Numbered from the stretch's first letter, positions 1 to 5,957 are shown. The stretch: 6,001 nucleotides of DNA from Prolixibacteraceae bacterium (GCA_016788685.1 JAEUSS010000050.1:1-6001), one strand, 5' to 3'. Made by a program: numbers and translations. Notes: a model not told the origin generated them from the sequence alone.

Positions 1-212
1 TTATCGACCGGAATAGCAACGATAACCATATCAGACTTTGGAACAGCACCTTCCAGGCTGTCAATGCGGTCGATTATTCCCAGCCTGAGCGCTTCTCCGG
101 CATTTTCCGCGCGGGAATCGACTCCTGTAATTTCAGTAGCAAATCCGGCTTTCCGGAGATCAATTGCCATTGAACCGCCAATCAATCCTAAACCAATTAC
201 TGTAAGCTTCAT
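1..212 (-). CDS. tyrA: Prephenate dehydrogenase, N-terminal part (cut by window edge)
   Basis: This is the first 70 codons of a TyrA-type prephenate dehydrogenase, the NAD(P)-dependent oxidative decarboxylation of prephenate to 4-hydroxyphenylpyruvate in tyrosine synthesis, acting in the cytoplasm. The translation starts MKLTVIGLGLIGGSMAIDLR, a Rossmann beta-alpha-beta unit with the GxGxxGGS dinucleotide-binding loop typical of TyrA. An acidic residue follows at the end of strand 2 (ITGVD), then SDMVIVAIPVD, a stretch strongly conserved in TyrA proteins of this phylum. The ATG at 212-210 is chosen because the Rossmann strand begins directly after it and an A-rich, Shine-Dalgarno-free leader precedes it. 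The C-terminal helical domain lies outside the window. It follows a terminator hairpin and an aromatic leader peptide on the same strand, so it is probably controlled by attenuation and may head an aromatic amino acid operon. Other NAD-binding dehydrogenases share the fold, but the leader context supports TyrA. Confidence 0.88.
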   Translation of the reverse strand, partial: MKLTVIGLGLIGGSMAIDLRKAGFATEITGVDSRAENAGEALRLGIIDRIDSLEGAVPKSDMVIVAIPVD

Positions 213-245
213 AATATTTTGTTTTCGATCTTAACTTTTTGAAAA

Positions 246-282
246 TAAAAAAAGGGCCCCGTTCAACACGGGACCCTTTTTT
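246..282 (-). terminator. Intrinsic terminator of the tyrA attenuator
   Basis: Read on the minus strand, the arm 282-268 (six A, then GGGTCCCGT) pairs with 262-247 (ACGGGGCCC, then seven T) around the loop GTTGA at 267-263. The stem is continuous on this strand because position 273 (U) and 257 (G) form a wobble pair. On the plus strand the same place is a C-A mismatch, which shows the hairpin was selected for minus-strand transcripts. The GC core plus T-tract is a classic Rho-independent terminator. It ends about 34 nt before the tyrA ATG, so it would block tyrA expression rather than end an upstream gene. Confidence 0.9.
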
Positions 283-311
283 CAAATATCTTTTTTCGTA
301 ACAACAAGACA

Positions 312-386
312 TTACCAGCCGATCCCGATATGAGAACAGAAGTAATAAAACCAATAAAAAAAACTGTTGTTACTGATGAGTTTCAT
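312..386 (-). CDS. Aromatic-rich leader peptide of the tyrA attenuator (24 aa)
   Basis: A 24-codon open frame runs from ATG at 386-384 to TAA at 314-312. Residues 9-16 read FFYWFYYF, that is four Phe, three Tyr and one Trp in eight consecutive codons (positions 362-339), and the last sense codon is also Trp. Such a run by chance, directly upstream of a terminator hairpin and of tyrA, is very unlikely. Its role is inferred to be that of a sensor: a ribosome starved of charged Phe, Tyr or Trp tRNA stalls in the run and lets transcription continue into tyrA. The peptide itself probably has no other function. It starts about 20 nt downstream of a TATATTTG box and has no Shine-Dalgarno site, as is normal in Bacteroidota. 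The mixed composition suggests it senses aromatic amino acids generally rather than tyrosine alone. Confidence 0.88.
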   Translation of the reverse strand: MKLISNNSFFYWFYYFCSHIGIGW

Positions 387-405
387 TTTGCTATCAATTT
401 GGCAA

Positions 406-434
406 CAAATATAGAGTATTTATTTCAAAAACAA
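406..434 (-). promoter_or_regulatory. Bacteroidota-type promoter of the tyrA leader
   Basis: On the minus strand TTG at 434-432 is followed after 18 bp by TATATTTG at 413-406, matching the TTG / TAnnTTTG pattern used by the primary sigma factor of Bacteroidota. Transcription would start around 400, giving a short 5' leader before the leader-peptide ATG at 386. No experimental start site is known to me. Confidence 0.65.
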
Positions 435-551
435 CTTCCGGGTGACTAAAAGTATTCAATCTGTTCAGATTAAGACATTAAAGTATTAATCTACTGAAAT
501 TTAACTTTTGAAGTTTAACAAATAATTAAAGTTCAGAACCTGAACAAACAT
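435..551. other. Intergenic stretch with weak dyads between the metalloprotease gene and the tyrA leader
   Basis: This AT-rich stretch has no gene. It holds three small inverted repeats: GTTCAG-AAC-CTGAAC at 531-545, TTAACTT-TTG-AAGTTTAA at 501-518 (one unmatched base), and AATCTG-TT-CAGATT at 458-471. The first lies just after the metalloprotease stop codon and is followed on the minus strand by TTTAATTATTTG, so it could be a weak terminator for that gene, but the stem is only 6 bp and the T-run is broken. The third lies 23 bp upstream of the -33 TTG of the leader promoter and has an operator-like form. No function is established. Confidence 0.3.
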
Positions 552-3014
552 CTATTGTATCAGTATTTTCCGCGTAACGGCCTGTCCTTTTACTGGTTCA
601 ACCGCAAACAGATACAGCCCCGGATTAAACCCGGACACGTCAATTTCAACCTGAAACCGGCCCGATCCAACAGCCAGCTCCCGGTTATAAACCTGTCTGC
701 CCGATGAATCCCAGGCTTTCAGGAAGACTCCGGAAATAGCTTTCTGACCTTGAAACTGTATGTTCAACCGGTCGGTAGCGGGATTGGGAAAGAAGCTAAA
801 CTCTCCGGAAGAAACCAGGGCCGGATTCGCAGCCGTTCCAACATCCTGAATGGCCAGATTATCGATGACCCATCCCCAACCATGCGAATAAGGATCAGAA
901 AATAAGCGAAACCGGATAAAAACAACATCGCCCGCCACAAAATTACCGTTGCCAAGCAGGCTGATTTCCCGCCTGACCAGCAAATCTTTAGTCGGAACAG
1001 CAGTACTGTTATTTCCGGAAATGGCACTGTTGTACAGGTTTTCCCACGAGAGCTGCGCCCTGCTGTCGTATCCGTCAGTCAAGGGTTTCCAATTGGATAT
1101 TCCGTCTTTTGATCCTTCAACGATCACATAATCCCAGAAATTATAGTCACCAAACTTGGCTCCGGCGTCACCCGGCTCAACAAGAACAACCTCATCAAAA
1201 CTCATTTTTCCGCCGGCTTTCAGGATAACCGGGTATCTCAGCATGGATATAAAGTTGAAATTCACGTTATCAGTTTCCGGGCTTGGGTAAGGGTGAGCCG
1301 AATTTAATGCTGCGTTGGCAAATCCCGAAACAGTCTCCACCTTAAAATCAACACCAATAAAATCAGTCGTTGCGGAATTAAAATCAGTCACATAACGTTC
1401 GATCGGCGCCCCGAATCCTTCAATTTTAAACGTAAAATAACCCGAAAGAGGCAAACGCCCGATGTTGTTTTGCAACGATGCATCGGTAGCAACAATGCGG
1501 TAACTTACTACATCGCCATTCTTAACCGATCCTTCCGGAAAAACGAGATTACCCGAGTACAAATCGTTACCCTGATTTTGCAGTGAAAAACTTTTTATCA
1601 GCCCGCCGTTCACAAAATATTCAGCTCTAACCGATGCGATGCCCAGATTATCAGTCGCTTCCACATCAATCCTCGCAGTTGGATTGGTAACCAACAGATA
1701 TTTAATCGGCTCATGCTTCACAACCGGAGCCACGTTATCCGGTCCAATCCTGAAACTCAGGTACCTCGCCGGAGCACCGGACGGATAAACAAACCGTCGG
1801 TTTTTAACATCCGCTGCCGAAAAAAAATATTGAACCTCGCCTGTCTGGCTTACCGCCAGTTTTGCGTTGAATATGGCATCAACAGGCGTTGCTTTCATCA
1901 AAACCGAATCTTTTTTCACGAACTTATTGGTAGAGTATACCAGGTAAAGCCGGGTCGAATCCAAATCATAATCACTTTCAATGCGCGCATCAAAACTAAT
2001 CGGACCGGAAACAAACTCTATATCTTTGAGGGGCTGATGCCTGATTGAAATGGTCTTCCACCCCATTTCGTACATGATGGCAAGCGTATTGGGCCCCGGA
2101 TCGAAAATGGCTTCACCCGAACCAGTAAAAGGAGTCATCAGCGAATTCGCATCTCCTGCCGGATAAGAAGCATCATCAAGGTGATAAATGCTCGAGCCGT
2201 CGTTCCATACCGAGGGTGCATATAATCTGGGTAATTTACTTCCTGCCAGCCGGGTATTAAAATCGAGCCACCCCGAAGTCAGGTTCTGGTATAAAAGGAT
2301 TGACGGGTTGGCAAAAAGTTCGGGATTTACCAAGCGTTCGCCATTCTTATTTTTTACAAACTGGTCAAAAGCAGCCGAAGAGCCATCGGAACCATAGCCT
2401 CCCCTGCCCCCTTCGGCGTAAAAAAATCCGGAGAAACCTAATCCGTGAGTCAGCTCGTGCAGCACAACCGAAACAAAATCGTACTGATTGGAAGGTGTAT
2501 TTCCATCGGTACCAAAATACCAGTTGAAATCTTTATTGAACGAAGCAACAAGCTCATAGTCTGTAACTAAATTAATTTCTTCGCCCAGCATTTTTTCGGC
2601 CAGAGCAACCGGGTAATAGCAATTCCAGATCTGTGTTGAATTGAAATTTTTATAAAATTCTGCCGGACCACAACTTCCCAGCACTTCTTTATCCAGACTT
2701 TTCCAGACCGCTTTTACCCGAATCGGAACAGGTGAATAAATCAGATTTTCCCAGATGTCAACTGCATACTGAAAAGCCTTTTGTGCTTCGACAGAAAAAC
2801 CGACATAAGTAACTTCAATAGTAGCCTTTTTAAGCGAACCCGATTTTAACAATTCCTGGTTTAACGCCGGCGAGCCGATAAAGGAGCGATGCACTTCGCG
2901 GGAAGCATAACAAGCGGGAGGCGGCAATTTAATTCCTCTCTTCTTCCACTGATCCTGCCCAAAACTCGTTGCTACCGATATCAGGAATAAAACAATAACC
3001 AGCTTTTCCCTCAT
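552..3014 (-). CDS. Secreted HExxH metalloprotease-like protein with T9SS type A sorting domain
   Basis: The product has 820 residues and is probably an exported or surface-attached zinc peptidase. Residues 1-20 form a signal peptide (short basic start, hydrophobic core, end near SFGQ). A putative catalytic domain spans about 65-322: HELTHGLGF at 186-194 supplies two His ligands and the catalytic Glu, and DANSLMTPFTGSG followed by TLAIMYEMGW (about 288-319) is typical of a group of secreted bacterial HELxHGLGF proteins. Two Ig-like regions follow at about 323-430 and 431-540, then a beta-rich jelly-roll or MAM-like region at about 541-724 ending in HGWGWVIDNL. Residues 735-820 are a T9SS type A sorting domain (SFFPNPATDRLNI, later NPGLYLF), which directs export across the outer membrane and is usually cleaved off. 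The metzincin third His is absent: the position six residues after H190 is Gly196. Substrate is unknown. The ATG at 3014 is the only good start, since the signal peptide begins there. It is divergent from the GH32 gene. Confidence 0.85.
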   Translation of the reverse strand: MREKLVIVLFLISVATSFGQDQWKKRGIKLPPPACYASREVHRSFIGSPALNQELLKSGSLKKATIEVTYVGFSVEAQKAFQYAVDIWENLIYSPVPIRVKAVWKSLDKEVLGSCGPAEFYKNFNSTQIWNCYYPVALAEKMLGEEINLVTDYELVASFNKDFNWYFGTDGNTPSNQYDFVSVVLHELTHGLGFSGFFYAEGGRGGYGSDGSSAAFDQFVKNKNGERLVNPELFANPSILLYQNLTSGWLDFNTRLAGSKLPRLYAPSVWNDGSSIYHLDDASYPAGDANSLMTPFTGSGEAIFDPGPNTLAIMYEMGWKTISIRHQPLKDIEFVSGPISFDARIESDYDLDSTRLYLVYSTNKFVKKDSVLMKATPVDAIFNAKLAVSQTGEVQYFFSAADVKNRRFVYPSGAPARYLSFRIGPDNVAPVVKHEPIKYLLVTNPTARIDVEATDNLGIASVRAEYFVNGGLIKSFSLQNQGNDLYSGNLVFPEGSVKNGDVVSYRIVATDASLQNNIGRLPLSGYFTFKIEGFGAPIERYVTDFNSATTDFIGVDFKVETVSGFANAALNSAHPYPSPETDNVNFNFISMLRYPVILKAGGKMSFDEVVLVEPGDAGAKFGDYNFWDYVIVEGSKDGISNWKPLTDGYDSRAQLSWENLYNSAISGNNSTAVPTKDLLVRREISLLGNGNFVAGDVVFIRFRLFSDPYSHGWGWVIDNLAIQDVGTAANPALVSSGEFSFFPNPATDRLNIQFQGQKAISGVFLKAWDSSGRQVYNRELAVGSGRFQVEIDVSGFNPGLYLFAVEPVKGQAVTRKILIQ

Positions 3015-3135
3015 TTTTCAAATTGTTTATACACCAACCAATTAACAAAGCTGTCCGAAACAAACTCACGAAATCAAGCTCTTATCATCAGATTAAATAT
3101 CGGCAAAAAGCAATGATTTCAAGGTTTTCAGAATT

Positions 3136-3143
3136 CAAAAGTA
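3136..3143 (-). promoter_or_regulatory. Possible -7 box for the metalloprotease gene
   Basis: Minus-strand TACTTTTG at 3143-3136 fits TAnnTTTG. A TTG occurs only 13 bp upstream, closer than the usual spacing of about 19 bp, and the box lies about 120 nt from the ATG. The assignment is weak. Confidence 0.3.
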
Positions 3144-3168
3144 GAAGAAATAATCACAATTTTTACTC

Positions 3169-3176
3169 TATATTTG
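3169..3176 (+). promoter_or_regulatory. -7 promoter box for the GH32 gene
   Basis: TATATTTG at 3169-3176 is a perfect TAnnTTTG box 31 bp before the GH32 start codon. I see no clear TTG at the -33 position. The 14 bases at 3164-3177 are identical to the core of the tyrA leader promoter (minus strand 418-405), which supports it being a real sigma-factor site. There is no obvious operator for a fructan-responsive regulator. Confidence 0.6.
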
Positions 3177-3207
3177 TCTGAACTACGATGTCATAAACAA
3201 TTTAACT

Positions 3208-4659
3208 ATGAAGATTCCTTATTTGGCCCTGATCTTATTTATTGCCTCATTTTCAGCAGTTGCCGATAAACCCGAAAAAATTTTTAACGAAATTTACCGA
3301 CCCCAGTTTCATTTTACTCCTGAAAAAAACTGGCATAACGACCCCAACGGACTTGTTTATTATGACGGCGAATATCACCTTTTCTATCAACATAATCCTT
3401 TCGGAAACGAATGGGGCTACATGCATTGGGGGCATGCAATCAGCACCGATCTGGTACACTGGGAACATATGCCCATAGCCTTGTTTCCTGATAATGAGTC
3501 AAAAGATAAAGAAATTTGTACCGCCTATTCAGGAAGCGGGCTGGTTGATCATAACAATGTAACCGGATTACAGTCCGGGGAGGAAAAAACCATTTTGCTG
3601 TTTTACACCAGCCAAAAATGCGGGCAGCGACTGGCATACAGCAACGACAAAGGCCGGACCTGGAAAAAGTATGATAAAAATCCACTCATTGCATTCGATG
3701 AAACCGACGATGCCCGCGACCCAAAAGTTATCTGGCACGAACCCAGTAAACAATACGTGATGGTTCTGTACCGCAAACCAAATAATGACGACAAACAAAA
3801 AGGCATTTCATTCTATACGTCAAAAAACCTGACCGACTGGGAATTTAAGACGCACCTCGCAGGATTTTATGAATGTCCTGATCTGGTTGAACTTCCGGTC
3901 AACCGGAGAGCTGATGACAAAAAATGGGTGCTTTTTGACGGAGACGGAAGTTACATCATCGGATCGTTTGACGGAGAACAGTTTGCCGCCGAAACACCGA
4001 AAATGCGCGGCGATTTCGGAAATAACTTCTATGCCACCCAAACCTGGAGCAACATTCCTGAAAGTGATGGGCGAACTATTCAGATTGCCTGGATGAAAGG
4101 CGGAGAATTTCCGGGAATGCCCTTTAACGGGCAAATGACCTTCCCTTGCGAACTTTCGTTAAAAAAATACATCGAAGGTATCCGCCTGGTACGTAAGCCA
4201 ATCAAAGAAATCAGCCTTCTTCACCAAAAAGGCGAAGTGTGGGAGAATAAAAATCTGATTCCCGGCATCAACAAGAACCTCGCCCGCGGGGTAAAAGGTG
4301 ATTGTCTGCACATCATTGGAAATTTCCAGTTAAAAACAGCTGATAGCTTTGGCTTCGTCGTTCGCCTGGATAAAAAGAACAACGGCACTGAAATAATGTA
4401 CAATACCAAAACCAATACCTTGAGCTGTTTGGGTAAATCAGCTGTAGTCGAACCTGTTGACGGTGTTCTGAAACTTGAAATTCTGCTCGACCGAAGTTCG
4501 ATTGAGGTTTTTGCCAACGACGGGAAGGTAGCTCTAAGTTCCTGCTTTGTACCGGCAGACAGCGCTTATGGCCTGTACCTCTTCAATACCGGAGGCGAAT
4601 TATTTGTTGAAAAAATGGAAATCTACCCGATGAAGTCAATCTGGCAAAAAGAAAAATAG
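3208..4659 (+). CDS. GH32 fructan hydrolase (exo-levanase, inulinase or invertase type)
   Basis: The 483-residue product is a glycoside hydrolase family 32 enzyme that hydrolyses beta-fructosyl bonds in fructans or sucrose. Residues 1-19 are a signal peptide ending in AVA before Asp20; there is no lipobox Cys, so the protein is probably periplasmic. The five-bladed propeller carries the three family motifs: WHNDPNG at 42-48 (nucleophile Asp45), ARDP at 169-172 (transition-state stabiliser Asp171) and YECPDL at 221-226 (acid/base Glu222). NNFYATQTW near 272-280 and IAWM near 293 are further GH32 signatures. The C-terminal beta-sandwich contains LDRSSIEVFAND at 427-438. Length and motifs fit single-domain exo-acting enzymes; sequence alone does not separate levan, inulin and sucrose. 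ATG 3208 is directly followed by the signal peptide. It has its own promoter box and a strong terminator, so it is likely monocistronic, with no SusC/SusD or fructokinase gene beside it in this window. Confidence 0.93.
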   Translation: MKIPYLALILFIASFSAVADKPEKIFNEIYRPQFHFTPEKNWHNDPNGLVYYDGEYHLFYQHNPFGNEWGYMHWGHAISTDLVHWEHMPIALFPDNESKDKEICTAYSGSGLVDHNNVTGLQSGEEKTILLFYTSQKCGQRLAYSNDKGRTWKKYDKNPLIAFDETDDARDPKVIWHEPSKQYVMVLYRKPNNDDKQKGISFYTSKNLTDWEFKTHLAGFYECPDLVELPVNRRADDKKWVLFDGDGSYIIGSFDGEQFAAETPKMRGDFGNNFYATQTWSNIPESDGRTIQIAWMKGGEFPGMPFNGQMTFPCELSLKKYIEGIRLVRKPIKEISLLHQKGEVWENKNLIPGINKNLARGVKGDCLHIIGNFQLKTADSFGFVVRLDKKNNGTEIMYNTKTNTLSCLGKSAVVEPVDGVLKLEILLDRSSIEVFANDGKVALSSCFVPADSAYGLYLFNTGGELFVEKMEIYPMKSIWQKEK

Positions 4660-4685
4660 AAATACGGAGCAAGTAAAATCATAAA

Positions 4686-4724
4686 AAGAGCCACAGATAT
4701 ACCAGTTATCTGTGGTTTTTTTTT
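4686..4724 (+). terminator. Intrinsic terminator after the GH32 gene
   Basis: CCACAGATA at 4691-4699 pairs perfectly with TATCTGTGG at 4707-4715 around a 7-nt loop, followed by nine T at 4716-4724. It lies about 30 bp after the GH32 stop codon. The A-rich upstream flank also gives a short T-run on the minus strand, so it may work weakly both ways. Confidence 0.92.
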
Positions 4725-4795
4725 GAATTTCAGAAATGTAAAAAAAGAACGTTTCAAACATGATTTTCCTTCTGTATTTTAACTGCTGAACCATT

Positions 4796-4803
4796 TAATT
4801 TTG
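4796..4803 (+). promoter_or_regulatory. -7 promoter box for tdh
   Basis: TAATTTTG at 4796-4803 fits TAnnTTTG, 23 bp before the tdh ATG. No exact TTG is seen at the -33 position; TCTG at 4771-4774 is the nearest candidate. The preceding terminator means tdh needs its own promoter, which supports the call. Confidence 0.5.
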
Positions 4804-4826
4804 CAACGATAAATCATATTTAACAG

Positions 4827-5855
4827 ATGAAAGCAATTGTAAAAATCAAGCCGGAAAAAGGAATCTGGATGACGGATGTCCCTATGCCAGTTGTCGGCCC
4901 CAACGATGTTTTGTTAAAAATCAAAAAATCTGCCATTTGCGGAACTGATTTGCATATTTACAAGTGGGACGAATGGGCTCAAAACACCATCAAAACGCCT
5001 CTGGTCATCGGGCACGAGTACATGGGGATTGTCGTCGAAAAGGGATCTGAAGTTTCACGGGTTCACATCGGCGAACGAGTAACTGTTGAAGGCCACATTT
5101 CTTGCGGATTCTGCCGCAACTGCCGCAGAGGGCGCCAGCACATCTGCGATCATACCGTTGGTATCGGAGTCAACCGCGACGGCGGATTCGCTGAGTATGT
5201 TTCGGTTCCAGCGTCAAACGTGCTGAAAGTTGATGACCGCATCTCTGACGAACTGATGTCGGTAATGGACCCACTGGGCAATGCAACCCATACAGCCCTG
5301 TCTTTTCCGCTCCTTGGAGAAGATGTACTGATTACCGGAATCGGCGGACCCATCGGAGCAATGGCTACAGCCGTTTGTAAGTTCGCCGGGGCCCGTTATA
5401 TCGTTGGCACCGATTTGAGCGAATATCGCCGGAATTTGGCTCTCAAAATGGGAGCCACTAAAGTTATCGACCCAAGCAAAGAAAGTGTCAAAGAAGCCAT
5501 GAAATCGCTCGGAATGGTTGGAGGCTTCGATATCGGTTTGGAATGCAGCGGATCCGGAGCAGCTTTTAACGACATGGTTGAAAATATGTACAACGGAGGA
5601 AAAATTTCGCTGTTAGGCTTACTCCCTTCATCAACGCAAATAAACTGGAGTAAACTTATTTTTAAAGGGCTGACTCTGAAAGGAATATATGGAAGAGAGA
5701 TGTATGAAACCTGGTATCAGATGGAAATGATGCTTTCTCACGGATTAAATATATCGCCGGTAATTACACACCGCTTTCCGGCTGACAACTATCTGGAAGC
5801 CTTCAAAATAATGGAAGAAGGAAATTGCGGAAAAATTATTCTGGATTGGGAATAA
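4827..5855 (+). CDS. tdh: L-threonine 3-dehydrogenase
   Basis: This cytoplasmic zinc-dependent medium-chain dehydrogenase oxidises L-threonine with NAD+ to 2-amino-3-ketobutyrate, the first step of threonine breakdown to glycine and acetyl-CoA. The 342-residue protein is collinear with E. coli Tdh (341 residues) from recalled sequence: GIWMTDVP near residue 12, AICGTDLHIY near 36, GNATHTALSF near 151, IFKGLTLKGIYGREM and SPVITHRF in the C-terminal part. Catalytic zinc ligands are Cys38, His63 and Glu64, with His43 and His90 also conserved. Structural zinc ligands are Cys93, Cys96, Cys99 and Cys107. The NAD-binding loop reads GIGGPIG at 171-177, one residue longer than the GAGPIG of E. coli Tdh. 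ATG 4827 matches the family N-terminus (MKAIVKIK). The usual partner gene kbl is not adjacent here, and terminators on both sides suggest a single-gene unit. A related polyol dehydrogenase is less likely given the match over the whole length. Confidence 0.93.
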   Translation: MKAIVKIKPEKGIWMTDVPMPVVGPNDVLLKIKKSAICGTDLHIYKWDEWAQNTIKTPLVIGHEYMGIVVEKGSEVSRVHIGERVTVEGHISCGFCRNCRRGRQHICDHTVGIGVNRDGGFAEYVSVPASNVLKVDDRISDELMSVMDPLGNATHTALSFPLLGEDVLITGIGGPIGAMATAVCKFAGARYIVGTDLSEYRRNLALKMGATKVIDPSKESVKEAMKSLGMVGGFDIGLECSGSGAAFNDMVENMYNGGKISLLGLLPSSTQINWSKLIFKGLTLKGIYGREMYETWYQMEMMLSHGLNISPVITHRFPADNYLEAFKIMEEGNCGKIILDWE

Positions 5856-5866
5856 AACTCAATGAC

Positions 5867-5901
5867 TAGTCCTAAATAAGCGATACAGATTTATAGGACT
5901 A
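5867..5901. repeat. Short inverted repeat downstream of tdh
   Basis: TAGTCCTA at 5867-5874 and TAGGACTA at 5894-5901 are perfect 8-bp inverted copies separated by 19 bp, between the tdh stop codon and its terminator. It could form a hairpin in the 3' UTR or be a protein site. It is AT-rich with no T-tract, so it is not a terminator. Function is unknown. Confidence 0.35.
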
Positions 5902-5914
5902 AATTAATAGATTC

Positions 5915-5957
5915 ACAGACCGTTTCAAAGCTAGCTTTGAAACGGTCTGTTTTTTTA
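5915..5957 (+). terminator. Strong intrinsic terminator after tdh
   Basis: A perfect 16-bp stem pairs 5915-5930 (starting ACAGACCG) with 5935-5950 around a CTAG tetraloop, followed by T at 5951-5956. It lies 60 bp after the tdh stop codon. There is no T-run on the minus-strand side, so it works for plus-strand transcription. Confidence 0.92.

Larger units (their letters stand above)
246..400 (-). promoter_or_regulatory. Ribosome-mediated transcription attenuator controlling tyrA
   Basis: The leader RNA holds the parts of a trp-operon-like attenuator in the right order: start codon, aromatic codon run (362-339), antiterminator strand (327-321), stop codon (314-312) and terminator (282-246). 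Minus-strand CGGGATC at 327-321 can pair with GGTCCCG at 275-269, the 5' arm of the terminator; six pairs are Watson-Crick and one is a wobble. A ribosome stalled in the aromatic run leaves 327-321 free to form this antiterminator. A ribosome that reaches the stop codon covers 327-321, and the terminator forms. A further 9-10 bp pairing (373-364 with 307-298) could hold the untranslated leader in the terminating fold. The pairings are seen directly; the switching is inferred from the known trp and his mechanism. The 5' end near 400 is estimated from the promoter box. Confidence 0.82.

Noticed and set aside
160..354. A 64-codon minus-strand open frame overlapping the leader region
   Set aside because: It runs through the attenuator terminator and into tyrA in another frame. 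Its composition follows the hairpin and A/T tracts, and the 24-residue aromatic frame with tyrA explains the region better.
213..435. A T-box or metabolite-binding riboswitch upstream of tyrA
   Set aside because: No T-box sequence or known aptamer core is recognisable, and the aromatic codon run with a competing terminator explains the leader as ribosome-mediated attenuation.
531..545. GTTCAG-AAC-CTGAAC hairpin as a terminator for the metalloprotease gene
   Set aside because: The stem is only 6 bp with a 3-nt loop and the following T-run is interrupted; it is mentioned only as a weak candidate.
1713..2527. Several plus-strand open frames of 69-111 codons opposite the metalloprotease gene
   Set aside because: They are antisense to a long, well-supported coding region, show no recognisable domain, and overlap one another.
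3440..4517. Minus-strand open frames of 67-104 codons opposite the GH32 gene
   Set aside because: They are shadows of the GH32 coding sequence; their predicted proteins have low-complexity or random composition and no plausible start context.
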